A stretch of 64,000 nucleotides of DNA from Shimia sp. Alg240-R146 (GCF_947331465.1 NZ_CAMZOK010000001.1:1178001-1242000), one strand, 5' to 3'. Numbered from the stretch's first letter, positions 53,726 through 63,400 are shown. Numbers and translations: made by a program. Notes: a model not told the origin generated them from the letters alone.

Positions 53726-55669
53726 TTAAGCCTCCGCCGCGCGGCCTTTGAGGGCGATGATACCTCGGGGCCGAAACTGAATGAAGAAGATGATGAAGAG
53801 GATCATGTAGGTCTGTGCCGCAAGTGTATTTGACGGGTTCAGCCACTCGATGCCCTTTTGCAGTGAGCCGACCATTGTGGCCCCCAAAAGCGTGCCCCAG
53901 ATGTTGCCAACGCCACCAACAACCACTGTCATGAAGCTTTGCACAATATAGTCTGTGCCCATTTCCGAGGTGACCTTGGCATAAAGACCAATGGCGACGC
54001 CCGCGATTCCGGCAATGCCTGAGCCAAAGCCAAATGTCAGCATGTTGATGCGGTCAGGGTTGATGCCCATCGACGACGCCATGCGCGGGTTTTGGGTGAC
54101 GGCGCGGACCTCTAGCCCCAAGCGGGTGCGGTTCATCACAAAGAGGAACATTCCGAGGAACAGAAGAGCCAACACAAAGATGGCGATGCGGATGTAGCTG
54201 ATCGAAACGACGTCGTTGATGATCCACGATCCGTCGAGCCACCCCGGAGCGGTGAGCGGACGCGCCTGCGTGCCGAAGATGTTTTTCGCCAGTTGTTGCA
54301 GCGCGATGGAGACGCCGAAGGTCGCCAGCAAGGTTTCCAGCGGGCGATGGTAGAGCCAGCGGATCACCAGTCGCTCCATAGCGACACCGGCCGCGAAGGT
54401 CACAGCAAAGGCGGCGGGGATCGCGATGATAATGGACAGCGTGTAGTCGGGCACAAAAAGCTGCACGACGTAGCCAGTATAGGCGCCCATCATGATGAAT
54501 TCGCCGTGCGCCATGTTGATCACGCCCATGACGCCAAAGGTGATGGCGAGGCCGATGGCGGCGAGAAAATAAATCGACGCCAGAGAAATCGCATCAAGCG
54601 CGAGGTCTGCGGTCTGGTTAATCGCCACGCTGGTTTCAATGCCGTCGAGCACAGCCTGTGCTGCCAGAGCCACGGCAATTGGCGCATTCGTGTAGGTCCG
54701 AAAAAACTGGAACTGGGCCAATGTGGCTGTGATGTCTGCATCGGTGACAGCAGGGGCAGCGTTGCCCTGATTTGCCAGCGTTGTGTATGCGGCGAGGCGG
54801 GCGGCGTCGGTGTCTAGCGAGGCCACCTGAACACCTGCGACCTCGGTGCCGTTGATGTTGGCGATCAGTGTGTCGTGGATTGTGTCGGTAGAGATTTGCG
54901 CAGGTGCGAGGCCTTTTTCGACGAGAAAGGCATAGGCGTCCTGTGGCGGCAGTTCGACGGGCATGGCGCCTTCGGGAAGGGTCGCGGCTGCGTCGAGATC
55001 CGTGGCAACCAACGGGTTCAGCGCGGCGCGGACGTCGACACCGAGGTCTCCGGCAAAGCCGTTGATTGCGACAATGCGGTCGACGTCGTCCTCAGAGAAG
55101 CGAATGGTCAGAAGCCGTTCGAGGCGTTGTTTCTGGCCTTTGAGATCCGCGTCGGTTTCGCCCTCGATCGAGCCGCGCAGGGCCAGCAAATGGGAGGCCT
55201 CGGCGTCGCGTTCGATCGCGGTGAGCGCGGTGGCGCGGGTGGCGATGTCGGGACTGTTAAGTTGGAACTGCACCAGAGCTGCGCCAATCAGGCCGCGGAT
55301 GCCGGAATTGGGTTTAAGTTGTTTGTATTCTTTCTTGGGGGCGTCGCCGAGGGCGGCGTTGCCTGCGACGTCAAAAAGCGTGAGCGTCTTGCTGTCCGCC
55401 TTTTGTGCAAAGACGAAGAGGCCAGTCTCTTTGCTGAACCACATGTCCTTGGTTTGCCAGCGTTCCAGAACCACTTGTGCATCCTCAAGACCGCTGTCGG
55501 CAAGCGCGGTGATGGCGGGCCCGATAGTTTTGCGCGAGGACTTTTTGAGGATCTCGCCGTGCTCTTGCAAGAGCATCTGGATCGGGGCGTCGGCAGTCTG
55601 GGATGTTGCCGGGAGAGCGTGCAGGCAGAGCGCCATGCAAGCGACCAGAAGGCGGCATAGGGTCAGCAT
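53726..55669 (-). CDS. urtB: Urea ABC transporter permease UrtB
   Basis: A 647-residue protein: signal-like N-terminus, a periplasmic ~330-residue helical domain rich in LeuAla repeats (about residues 25-350), then a LivH-like permease domain starting LALDAISLASIYFLAAIGLAITFGVMGVINMAHGEFIMMGAYTGYVVQLF. The extra N-terminal domain is a known property of UrtB. Ends with a QFRPRGIIAL motif. Ends one base before urtC begins. Confidence 0.93.
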   Translation of the reverse strand: MLTLCRLLVACMALCLHALPATSQTADAPIQMLLQEHGEILKKSSRKTIGPAITALADSGLEDAQVVLERWQTKDMWFSKETGLFVFAQKADSKTLTLFDVAGNAALGDAPKKEYKQLKPNSGIRGLIGAALVQFQLNSPDIATRATALTAIERDAEASHLLALRGSIEGETDADLKGQKQRLERLLTIRFSEDDVDRIVAINGFAGDLGVDVRAALNPLVATDLDAAATLPEGAMPVELPPQDAYAFLVEKGLAPAQISTDTIHDTLIANINGTEVAGVQVASLDTDAARLAAYTTLANQGNAAPAVTDADITATLAQFQFFRTYTNAPIAVALAAQAVLDGIETSVAINQTADLALDAISLASIYFLAAIGLAITFGVMGVINMAHGEFIMMGAYTGYVVQLFVPDYTLSIIIAIPAAFAVTFAAGVAMERLVIRWLYHRPLETLLATFGVSIALQQLAKNIFGTQARPLTAPGWLDGSWIINDVVSISYIRIAIFVLALLFLGMFLFVMNRTRLGLEVRAVTQNPRMASSMGINPDRINMLTFGFGSGIAGIAGVAIGLYAKVTSEMGTDYIVQSFMTVVVGGVGNIWGTLLGATMVGSLQKGIEWLNPSNTLAAQTYMILFIIFFIQFRPRGIIALKGRAAEA

Positions 55670-55747
55670 ATTCTGATGTCCTGAGAGGGTCTTTGGCAGG
55701 GTCCGGGCGCACCGCAGTGATGCGCCCGGAAATGTTAGCTGGTCAGA

Positions 55748-57022
55748 TCAGTAGTTGGATTTGATCTGAACGCAGGATTTGGTTTCGGTGTTGTACATGC
55801 CGCAACCCAGTTCTTTCCAATCCGAGACCAGAACCGCAGATTCCGGCAGGAAGTCTGTCCAAGCATCGCCTGGAACTTCGGTGGTTTGGGAGATGATGTC
55901 GAACTGACCGTCTTCCTGAATTTCACCGATCAAAACCGGCTTGGACAGGTGGTGGTTTGGCAGCATTGTCGCGGTGCCACCGGTCAGGTTCGGGTACTCT
56001 TGGCCGTACATCGCTGTGCGCACTGCATCAACGTCGGTGGAACCGGCTGCAGTCGCGGCGTTCACCCACATGTTAAAGCCGATGAAGTGGGCTTCCATTG
56101 GATCGTTGGTCACGCGCTCTTCGCCCATCTTGGCCTTCCAAGCGGCGATGAAGGCGTCGTTTGCATCAGATTCTGCAGACTGGAAGTAGTTCCATGCTGC
56201 GAGGTGACCCACGAGGTTGGAGGTGTCCAGACCGGAGAGTTCTTCTTCGCCAACCGAGAACGCAACAACTGGAATGTCGTCCGCAGAGATGCCGGCAGCA
56301 GCCAGCTCTTTGTAGAAGCCGACGTTTGCGTCGCCGTTGATGGTTGAGATCACACCGACCTTTTTGCCGTCTGCGCCAAGCGCCACAACGTCAGCAACGA
56401 TCTTGGACCAGTCAGAGTGGCCAAACGGGGTGTAGTTCACGAAGATATCGTCAGCGGCGATGCCTTTTTGCTGCAGATAGCTTTCGAGAATGTTGTTTGT
56501 TGTCCGTGGGTACACATAGTCGGTGCCCAGCAGCGCAAATTTCTCAACTTCCAGCTCTTCAAGGAAGTAGTCGGTCGCCGGGATCGCCTGTTGGTTGGGA
56601 GCGGCACCGGTATAGAAGACGTTTTTGGAGCTTTCTTCGCCTTCATACTGCACAGGGTAGAACAGCAGGCCGTTGAGCTCTTCGATCACTGGCAGCACGG
56701 ATTTGCGCGACACGGACGTCCAGTTGCCGAAGATCACGTCAACGTCGTGCACTGTCAGAAGCTCGCGCGCTTTTTCAGCGAACAGCGGCCAGTCTGAGGC
56801 CGGGTCGACAACAACAGCTTCGATCTCACAACCCAAAACGCCACCCTTGGCGTTCTGCTCTTCGATCAGCAGCTCCATGGTGTCTTTCAAAGTGGTTTCG
56901 GAGATGGCCATAGTGCCGGACAGAGAGTGCAAAACACCAACTTTTACTGGGCAATCAGCCAGTGCGGGCATGGCAGCGGTCATCATCAATGCAGTCGTTG
57001 CGCCAAGTAGTTTAAGTGACAT
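55748..57022 (-). CDS. urtA: Urea ABC transporter substrate-binding protein UrtA
   Basis: A 424-residue exported binding protein. ATG 57022 (AAGGG seven bases upstream) gives signal peptide MSLKLLGATTALMMTAAMPALA; an in-frame opening to 57196 lacks one. VGVLHSLSGTMAISETTLKDTMELLIEEQNAKGG, FGNWTSVSRKSVLPVIEE, YPVQYEGEESSKNVFYTGAAPNQQAIPA and NYTPFGHSDW are UrtA-specific. It binds urea or short amides and delivers them to UrtBC. Gap of 78 bases to urtB. Confidence 0.94.
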   Translation of the reverse strand: MSLKLLGATTALMMTAAMPALADCPVKVGVLHSLSGTMAISETTLKDTMELLIEEQNAKGGVLGCEIEAVVVDPASDWPLFAEKARELLTVHDVDVIFGNWTSVSRKSVLPVIEELNGLLFYPVQYEGEESSKNVFYTGAAPNQQAIPATDYFLEELEVEKFALLGTDYVYPRTTNNILESYLQQKGIAADDIFVNYTPFGHSDWSKIVADVVALGADGKKVGVISTINGDANVGFYKELAAAGISADDIPVVAFSVGEEELSGLDTSNLVGHLAAWNYFQSAESDANDAFIAAWKAKMGEERVTNDPMEAHFIGFNMWVNAATAAGSTDVDAVRTAMYGQEYPNLTGGTATMLPNHHLSKPVLIGEIQEDGQFDIISQTTEVPGDAWTDFLPESAVLVSDWKELGCGMYNTETKSCVQIKSNY

Positions 57023-57243
57023 CGTAGATCCCTTCTTACGACGCGCAGCGGTCTTGCGAAGCATTTCAAACTCCCCCATATTCCGCCCACGCAATTTATT
57101 GCGGCGTGCGATGGACCAATGGTTCCTAGGCCGGATCCGTCGCACGTTTTCTAAGTGGGTTTTCATCCCGTGCTCACCATAAGGGCAGAGGTGCACGCCG
57201 CGTAAACATCACCGCGAAAAGACTGGACAGAAAACGAAGAGGT

Positions 57244-57285
57244 CGCTCAAAATTTAGACGAGAGCGCAAAATTCGCCCAAAATTT
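57244..57285 (-). promoter_or_regulatory. Three phased direct repeats upstream of urtA
   Basis: The plus strand reads CAAAATT at 57248, 57267 and 57278, with flanking CG-C: CGCTCAAAATTT, GCGCAAAATTC and CGCCCAAAATTT. Spacings are 19 and 11 bases, so two copies sit on one helical face and the third nearly so. They lie about 220-270 bases upstream of urtA and just after the stop-side of the neighbouring gene, so a regulator site for the urea operon is plausible. Confidence 0.4.
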
Positions 57286-57310
57286 AACAGATCGTGACTC
57301 TTGGGGTGGG

Positions 57311-57691
57311 TTAGCCGCCCAAAATCAAGCTGCGACAGCTGTCCAGATATCCGTCAGCCAGCAGCCGCGCGGCGCGCGCGCGGGACGTGTCTTTGCTAAA
57401 GCTCGCTACGGTGAGCAGCGATGCATGTGCGTGCTTCACATCAATTCGGTGGCCGAGGATGGCACGATGGTCGGTTTGCATCGCGGCGTCGAGTAGGGAG
57501 ACAAATGTCTGGCGCTCGCCCTGAAAGGCATCGGCGCGGTCATCACTGATCAGCCAGGAATGTTCCATTTCAGCGGAGAAACGTCCCGTGCAGCCAGCAA
57601 TGGTTCGGGTGATGTCCTGAGCGGCATGGGCCGGTCCCGTAAGGGGCAGGAGCATGAGCAGCGTTGTGATTATCGTTCTCAAACTGACCAT
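57311..57691 (-). CDS. Small exported protein linked to the urea transporter
   Basis: A 126-residue protein (start ATG 57691) with signal peptide MVSLRTIITTLLMLLPLTGPAHA. Two cysteines (IAGCTGRF and LDSCRSLI) could form a disulfide in an all-helical domain containing EMEHSWLISDDRADAFQGERQTFVSLLDAA. Upstream of urtA and on the same strand. A role in urea metabolism is suggested only by position; no family function known to me. Confidence 0.7.
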   Translation of the reverse strand: MVSLRTIITTLLMLLPLTGPAHAAQDITRTIAGCTGRFSAEMEHSWLISDDRADAFQGERQTFVSLLDAAMQTDHRAILGHRIDVKHAHASLLTVASFSKDTSRARAARLLADGYLDSCRSLILGG

Positions 57692-57981
57692 AAAATGAGC
57701 GTTGCCCACAAAAAACTGTGCGTCAAGGAGGCAGTTTGAAAACTTTGGCGAGAACTGGTGAGGTTTTGGACGGGTTTGCGGCGGTTTGGCTCGGCATTCT
57801 ATGGATAAGACACCGCTTGTTTTGGTGTCGGGACCGTGGGCCGGGAGCTGGCGAAGGGTCTTATGTCGTGTATTTCATATTGTGCCGATCGGGCGAGCCA
57901 GCAAACGATGGCATCGCGCGTTCACGGTATGGCAAAAGCCTCTGGGCAAAACTGACGGCTTGATTTAGGAACAGGCCAAGC

Positions 57982-58058
57982 GGTCCCTTAGCTCAACTGG
58001 ATAGAGCAGCTGACTTCTAATCAGCAGGTTGAGGGTTCGAGTCCTTCAGGGATCGCCA
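57982..58058 (+). tRNA. tRNA-Arg (UCU anticodon)
   Basis: Acceptor GGTCCCT (57982) pairs with AGGGATC (ends 58054); discriminator G and encoded CCA follow. The anticodon stem GCTGA/TCAGC encloses loop CTTCTAA with anticodon TCT at 58016-58018, reading AGA/AGG. T arm contains GGTTCGAGTCC. The gap 57710-57981 shows no gene. Confidence 0.97.
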
Positions 58059-58166
58059 TTTTGTCAGATTGAATCGAATTTGACGAAGTATGCCCGGTGC
58101 AGCGCGGCTTCAGAGAGACTCTATTAAGGAGTGTTGCATTACCCCGACCCAAAAGGAGCGGGTATA

Positions 58167-60665
58167 TTGGCAACACTTATTGGATACAGACTTTACTGGG
58201 ACGACAGCGGCGACGGACTGGGGATTTCCGACGGCATTTCCGGCGGCACTGAGACCGCGACGATTTACTCGGACTCCGATCTTCCATTGGGCACGGGTTC
58301 GGTCGATTATCCGACAACGGTTGGTATCGTCACGGGCGTGTTTTATGAATACGCAGGTGATACGTACTTTGTGCCGGATGACTCTGCGGGCTTTCCGCCC
58401 ATGGAAGCCGGTGTCATCACCAGTTTTACGGACGCGATTGACGGCACCACCGGCGGCGATGACCTGAATGGAGCGGCCGGAGATGACGTCCTCCATGACA
58501 CGGATCAAAATCTTTACTCGGCAACGGGTAATGACCGGATAAACGCGGGGTCCGGTGACGATACCGTGGTGTTTGGCGACGGCAATGACACGATCCGAGG
58601 CGAAGATGGTAACGATCAGATTGGATCATGGTCTTTTGGCAGTGGCAACAACCTGATTGATGGCGGCTACGGTGATGACGCGATTATCGGAGGGTCCGGA
58701 GACGACCAAATCATCGGCGGCGAAGGCAACGACTGGATGGCGGGCGCCGGTGGGCGGGACACCATGGATGGCGGAGACGGTTACGACCAATTTTGGGTAA
58801 CCGACGACCACGATCACGCCGACATTACCGGCGGTGAAGGTTATGTTGACTGGGACATTGTGGGGTTTGGCAATTGGGCCACGAACAGCGGTGTGAACGT
58901 CACCTTTTCTGGCGACGAAACCGGTAGTTTTGTCTTTCAGGACACGGCCACAAACGGCGTTTTTCGCGAGATCGAGCACATTATTGGCACGGACAACGGC
59001 GACAATATCGACGGCTCGGCCAACAGCCGCAGCATGACGCTCGAAGGACGTGGTGGAGACGACTTTATCTTCGGTGGATCTGGTGACAACTACATCAGCG
59101 GCGGATCGGGCGCGGACACGCTGAGTGGTGGGGCGGGTTCGGACACGCTGACTGGCGGGGACGGGAACGACCTGTTCATTGTGCATGAAACTGACGACAC
59201 CACAGATGTGCATGGCGAGGGCTGGTGGGACACTATTCAGTTTCAGGATGAAGGCACCGGAGAAGGCGCGGTTGTTACCTATGAGGGTGACACATACGGC
59301 ACCTATTCTATCGGCGGCGCGTCCGGCAACTTTTCAAGCATCGAGCAGACCGAAACTACAAACAACGACGATCTTGTAGATGCCAGCGCAAGTAACTGGA
59401 CTGTCGTGACATCGATGCTGGACGGAAACGACACCTTTTTGGGGGGCAGCGGGGATGACCGTGTTTGGGCCGGCGATGGCGAAGACTCCATCGATGCGGG
59501 CGATGGAGATGACGAGGTTCACGGCGAAAGCGGCAATGACATCATTCACGCCGGGCACGGGCATGACACGATTTACGGCGGCGACGGGGCGGACCGCATT
59601 GATGCGGGTCAGGATAACGACTTGGTGGACGCTGGCGAAGGGAATGACATTGTTGACGGTGGCAGTGGTCAGGACCTGATTTTTGGCGGCGAAGGAGAGG
59701 ATTATCTTGGTGGCGGAAGTGGCAACGACACTCTGATTGGAGACGATGGTCACGACACGTTGAGCGGCGGTACCGGCAACGACATCCTGAAAGGCGGCTC
59801 AGGGGACGATCTTTTTGTTATGGCCGACAACGGCGGGTATGACGTCATTGACGATTTCCGACTTGATGGCGTCGAGCATGACCAACTGGATGTCACCGGC
59901 TTGACCGATGCGTCGGGAAATCCTGTAACTGTGGGCGATGTGACCGTCAGTAGCGATGGCAGCGGCAACGCGGTTTTGACCTTCCCTGGTGGCGAAGGCA
60001 TCCAGTTGAACGGGATTGATCCGGCGACGTTGACCATTCCCAAATTGGTGAGCATGGGCATTCCCTGCTTTGCGGCGGGCACGCGCATTCGCACGCCATC
60101 GGGGGATGTACCGATTGAGAGATTGAAAGTCGGGGATTTGGTGCAGACGCTGGACAATGGGATGCAGCCTGTACTTTGGGTCGGTCGACGGCATTTGACG
60201 CAGGCAGACTTGGCCGAAAACCCGAAGCTGCAACCGGTGCGTATTCGGGCGGGCAGTCTTGGCAACGAGCGTGATCTGATCGTGTCGCCACAGCACGGGA
60301 TGGTGACGACACATTCCGGCGAAAGCCCAACTTTGGCGCGCGCAATCCATCTGGCACGAGATGGCGGGCCGGGGTTTCGGGTGGCGCGGGGCATCAAGTC
60401 GGTGACGTACTATCACCTGATGTTTGAGAGCCATGAAATCATCATTGCGGAAAATGCACCCAGCGAGAGCTTTTATCCCGGACCGATGGCTTTGAATGCG
60501 CTGGCACCGGCAGAAAGAGCAGAAGTAGCGGCCCTGTTTCCGGAGCTTTTGGCCAATCTTGGGGCGTTGGAAGTTTACGGCCCCACCGCGCGCCAGTTCT
60601 TGGTACGCAAAGAAATCACGCGCGATGTTGCGGAGAAGTTTAGTCCTGCCCGCGCGTTTGGGTAG
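58167..60665 (+). CDS. RTX calcium-binding protein with C-terminal Hint domain
   Basis: An 832-residue secreted-type protein. Start TTG 58167 is chosen for AAAAGGAG eight bases upstream. From about residue 90 to 580 it carries many GGxGxDxUx-like nonapeptide turns (GGSGDDQIIGGEGND, GGDGADRIDAGQDND), forming Ca2+-bound beta-rolls, in two blocks separated by non-repeat domains. The C-terminal ~180 residues are a Hint domain: IPCFAAGTRIRTPSGDVPIERLKVGDLVQT, with Cys as the possible autoprocessing nucleophile and a VSPQHGM block. No N-terminal signal peptide, so type I secretion is likely. No ABC exporter gene is near. Confidence 0.9.
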   Translation: MATLIGYRLYWDDSGDGLGISDGISGGTETATIYSDSDLPLGTGSVDYPTTVGIVTGVFYEYAGDTYFVPDDSAGFPPMEAGVITSFTDAIDGTTGGDDLNGAAGDDVLHDTDQNLYSATGNDRINAGSGDDTVVFGDGNDTIRGEDGNDQIGSWSFGSGNNLIDGGYGDDAIIGGSGDDQIIGGEGNDWMAGAGGRDTMDGGDGYDQFWVTDDHDHADITGGEGYVDWDIVGFGNWATNSGVNVTFSGDETGSFVFQDTATNGVFREIEHIIGTDNGDNIDGSANSRSMTLEGRGGDDFIFGGSGDNYISGGSGADTLSGGAGSDTLTGGDGNDLFIVHETDDTTDVHGEGWWDTIQFQDEGTGEGAVVTYEGDTYGTYSIGGASGNFSSIEQTETTNNDDLVDASASNWTVVTSMLDGNDTFLGGSGDDRVWAGDGEDSIDAGDGDDEVHGESGNDIIHAGHGHDTIYGGDGADRIDAGQDNDLVDAGEGNDIVDGGSGQDLIFGGEGEDYLGGGSGNDTLIGDDGHDTLSGGTGNDILKGGSGDDLFVMADNGGYDVIDDFRLDGVEHDQLDVTGLTDASGNPVTVGDVTVSSDGSGNAVLTFPGGEGIQLNGIDPATLTIPKLVSMGIPCFAAGTRIRTPSGDVPIERLKVGDLVQTLDNGMQPVLWVGRRHLTQADLAENPKLQPVRIRAGSLGNERDLIVSPQHGMVTTHSGESPTLARAIHLARDGGPGFRVARGIKSVTYYHLMFESHEIIIAENAPSESFYPGPMALNALAPAERAEVAALFPELLANLGALEVYGPTARQFLVRKEITRDVAEKFSPARAFG

Positions 60666-60677
60666 GTGGCTGCGGGA

Positions 60678-61436
60678 CTAGGGGCACAGGCACACTTTCG
60701 TGTCGCAAAGCGCACATTGGGTCGCGAGGGGTTCGGAGATGGCATCCGTATACAATCGGTCAAAGGCCTCGGGGCCTGCGATCCGGACCGGTGCGTGGCG
60801 CTGATATTTGGACTGATCCGCCAGCAACCAAACAGCGTTGGCGCGTGACATGGCCGCTTGGCTGACGGTGATTTCGTCAATGTCGAAGTCAAACGCCTCT
60901 GCTGTTTCGGTCAATGCGGAGCATCCGAGAATGGCGTAGTCAAACGCAAACCCGTTGACCATTTGTGCCGCGACCTGTCCGACAAGGCCGCCGTCCTCAG
61001 GGCGGGGGCGTCCACCGGTTAGCAGCACTTCGCAGCGCTCATTGGCGGACAGAATGCGGGCCACGTTGAGATTGTTCGTCACGACCAGAAGGCCATCATG
61101 GCCCAAGAGTGCCTGAGCGAGCGCCTCGGTGCTGGTGCCAATGTTCACAAAAAGCGAAGAGCCGTTTGGAATGTCTTTGGCGGCGGCGGCAGCCATAGCG
61201 TCTTTGGCTTCGGCATTGACGCGGCGGCGTTCCTCATAGGCGATGTTGCGCACGCCCGAGGGAAGCATTGCGCCGCCGTGCACCCGTTCCAGAAGCCCCG
61301 CATTGGCCAGTTGCGTCAGGTCGCGGCGGATGGTTTGCACAGTGACGTCAAAATGCAGGGCCAGGGCGTCAACGGTGACTTTGCCTTGGGTGCGGGCAAT
61401 TTCGAGGATGTCGTGTTCGCGAAATGACGAGTGCAT
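60678..61436 (-). CDS. glpR: DeoR-family regulator, probable GlpR
   Basis: A 252-residue repressor starting at ATG 61436. HTH region ILEIARTQGKVTVDALALHFDVTVQTIRRDLTQLANAGLLERVHGGA, then a DeoR sugar-phosphate-sensing domain with IGTSTEAL and DYAILGCSALTETAEAFDFDIDE. Divergent from glpD across ~340 bases; glycerol-3-phosphate would be the natural inducer. It converges on the RTX gene with 12 bases between. Confidence 0.85.
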   Translation of the reverse strand: MHSSFREHDILEIARTQGKVTVDALALHFDVTVQTIRRDLTQLANAGLLERVHGGAMLPSGVRNIAYEERRRVNAEAKDAMAAAAAKDIPNGSSLFVNIGTSTEALAQALLGHDGLLVVTNNLNVARILSANERCEVLLTGGRPRPEDGGLVGQVAAQMVNGFAFDYAILGCSALTETAEAFDFDIDEITVSQAAMSRANAVWLLADQSKYQRHAPVRIAGPEAFDRLYTDAISEPLATQCALCDTKVCLCP

Positions 61437-61735
61437 AGGCGCGGTCCTGTTGGGATGCGGAAATATTGCATGAGTGTTTGCCAGAGCATCTACGGTTTGC
61501 AAGGGAAATGCGTCAAAGCGATGGGGGCATTCCGCAACGAAAAACCTTGGCGACTTGCATATATCGCTCTGTCATCCGTTCAAAAGGCAGTCACGGGCGA
61601 CGTATTGAAACCAAAAGCGGGCGGGCTCATTATTTTGGGCATGGGTCCTTTCGAAAGCGGTCGAAGCCGGTGATGAGACTGATCGCTGAATAAGGGCCTT
61701 TGGGCATTCTGCCCTTGACTGGCAGTGGAAAACGC
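61437..61735. other. Intergenic region between glpR and glpD
   Basis: About 300 bases without a convincing gene; small frames here resemble nothing known. It presumably holds the glpR promoter (minus strand) and part of the glpD promoter. A TTGACT at 61715 could be a -35 element, but the spacing to the best -10 candidates is poor. Confidence 0.4.
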
Positions 61736-61772
61736 TATTCGAGTGTGCTCGATAATGTTCGTGAGTGTTCGT
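61736..61772 (+). promoter_or_regulatory. Four phased heptamers, probable GlpR operator
   Basis: TATTCGA (61736), TGCTCGA (61746), TGTTCGT (61756) and TGTTCGT (61766) recur at exactly ten-base steps, ending at the base before the glpD start. TGTTCG is the half-site known for enterobacterial GlpR, and DeoR-family proteins bind repeated sites. A GATAAT at 61751 overlaps the array and could be the -10 box, so bound repressor would block the promoter. Confidence 0.7.
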
Positions 61773-63374
61773 ATGGCTTCAGATAATCAACAAACAGTAG
61801 ATATTTTTGTAATTGGTGGCGGCATCAACGGATGCGGTATCGCGCGGGATGCAGCGGGCCGTGGTTTGTCGGTGGAACTTGCGGAGATGCACGATCTGGC
61901 GTCAGCCACATCAAGTGCATCCACCAAATTGTTTCACGGTGGGCTGCGCTACCTAGAATACTTTGAGGTGCGCCTTGTGCGGGAGGCGTTGATCGAGCGC
62001 GAGACGCTGCTGCGGGCGATGCCGCATATTAGCTGGCCAATGCGGTTCGTGTTGCCGATGCACCGAGAGATGCGGTTTGACAACGAAACGCCGACCTCGC
62101 GGTTGCTGACCGTTGTGATGCCGTGGATGAAGGGGCGCAGGCCGGCATGGCTGATCCGGCTTGGGCTGTTCATGTACGACCACTTGGGCGGGCGTGAGAT
62201 TTTGCCCGGTACACGGTCGGTGGATTTGTCTGACGATGAGGCCGGTGTGCCGTTGCAGGATAAGTTCAACCGCGCCTTTGAATACAGCGACTGTTGGGTC
62301 GAGGACAGCCGTCTTGTGGTCCTGAACGCACGGGACGCGGAGGCGCGCGGAGCCACCATTCGCACACGTACCAAGGTGGTTTCGGCGCGGCGGGAAGGCG
62401 ATCTATGGCGGGTTGAGACAGAAAATATGGACACCGCCGAGCGGTCGACGCGACATGCGCGTGCGCTGGTGAATGCGGCTGGGCCGTGGGTGGCGGATGT
62501 GATCGAAGGCGTGATGGGCCAGAACGCCAGCGCCGGTGTTCGCCTTGTGCGCGGTAGCCACATTGTGACGAAACGCCTTTTTGATCATGACCGTTGCTAT
62601 TTTTTCCAAGGCACGGATGGCCGGATTATTTTTGCCATTCCGTATCAGGAAGATTTCACGCTGATTGGCACCACCGACAAAGAGCACCTTGATGCTGATG
62701 TGCGTCCGGAATGCACAGATGAAGAGGCGCTCTATCTTTGCGAGTTTGCATCGCAATACTTCAAACGCCCTGTCACAATGGATGATGTGGTCTGGCGCTA
62801 TAGCGGTGTGCGGCCACTTTATGATGACGGGGCGACGTCGGCGACGGCCGCGACGCGGGACTATGTGCTTAAGCTGGACGGCGACCACGCGCCGGTTCTG
62901 AACGTGTTTGGCGGCAAAATCACCACCTATCGAAAACTGGCTGAGGCAGCGATGGCCAAACTTACGCCGTTTTTTGCGCAGGCGTCGGGCGCTTGGACCG
63001 CCGGAGTTGCGATGCCCGGCGGCGATTTTGCGGTTGCGGACGTTGACCTGGTGATTGCGTCTTTACGAGCGGACTACGGGTTTCTGAGCGCGGCTTGGGC
63101 CAAACGGTTGGTTCGTGCCTACGGCATCGAGGCGCGCGAAATTTTGGGGGCGGCACAGAGCGAAAAAGATCTGGGCCTTGGTTTTGGCGCCACCCTGACG
63201 GAGGCCGAGGTCACTTGGCTGATAGAGCGGGAATACGCGGCCAGCGCCGAGGACATTGTCTGGCGGCGTTCCAAGCTCGGATTGCGCCTGTCGACGTCTC
63301 AAATCGAGACCTTGGAAAGCTTTGTTGCGGCGGCGCGGCAAAATGCGCTCCAAGAAGGCGACGCGAAGAATTGA
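61773..63374 (+). CDS. glpD: Aerobic glycerol-3-phosphate dehydrogenase
   Basis: A 533-residue membrane-associated flavoenzyme oxidising glycerol-3-phosphate to dihydroxyacetone phosphate and feeding quinone. ATG 61773 places VDIFVIGGGINGCGIARDAAGRGLSVELAE at the family position; an in-frame ATG at 61755 falls inside the operator array. ASTKLFHGGLRYLEYFEVRLVREAL, VNAAGPWVADVI, VRGSHIVTKRLF and IPYQEDFTLIGTTDKEH are conserved GlpD blocks. No Shine-Dalgarno is visible, so a very short leader is possible. Ends at a good terminator. Confidence 0.94.
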   Translation: MASDNQQTVDIFVIGGGINGCGIARDAAGRGLSVELAEMHDLASATSSASTKLFHGGLRYLEYFEVRLVREALIERETLLRAMPHISWPMRFVLPMHREMRFDNETPTSRLLTVVMPWMKGRRPAWLIRLGLFMYDHLGGREILPGTRSVDLSDDEAGVPLQDKFNRAFEYSDCWVEDSRLVVLNARDAEARGATIRTRTKVVSARREGDLWRVETENMDTAERSTRHARALVNAAGPWVADVIEGVMGQNASAGVRLVRGSHIVTKRLFDHDRCYFFQGTDGRIIFAIPYQEDFTLIGTTDKEHLDADVRPECTDEEALYLCEFASQYFKRPVTMDDVVWRYSGVRPLYDDGATSATAATRDYVLKLDGDHAPVLNVFGGKITTYRKLAEAAMAKLTPFFAQASGAWTAGVAMPGGDFAVADVDLVIASLRADYGFLSAAWAKRLVRAYGIEAREILGAAQSEKDLGLGFGATLTEAEVTWLIEREYAASAEDIVWRRSKLGLRLSTSQIETLESFVAAARQNALQEGDAKN

Positions 63375-63400
63375 TCTTTGCCCTTTTGAGGCCTATAGGA

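Noticed and set aside
57023..57243. Sigma-54 promoter for the urea operon
   Set aside because: I searched by eye for the TGGCAC-N5-TTGC pattern on the minus strand and found no acceptable match.
57718..57963. An 81-codon plus-strand frame ahead of tRNA-Arg
   Set aside because: No family resemblance or ribosome site; looks like chance open frame.
58430..59820. Short tandem repeats that could suggest a CRISPR or satellite
   Set aside because: They are degenerate GGxGxD codons of the RTX beta-roll, in frame and of nine-codon period.
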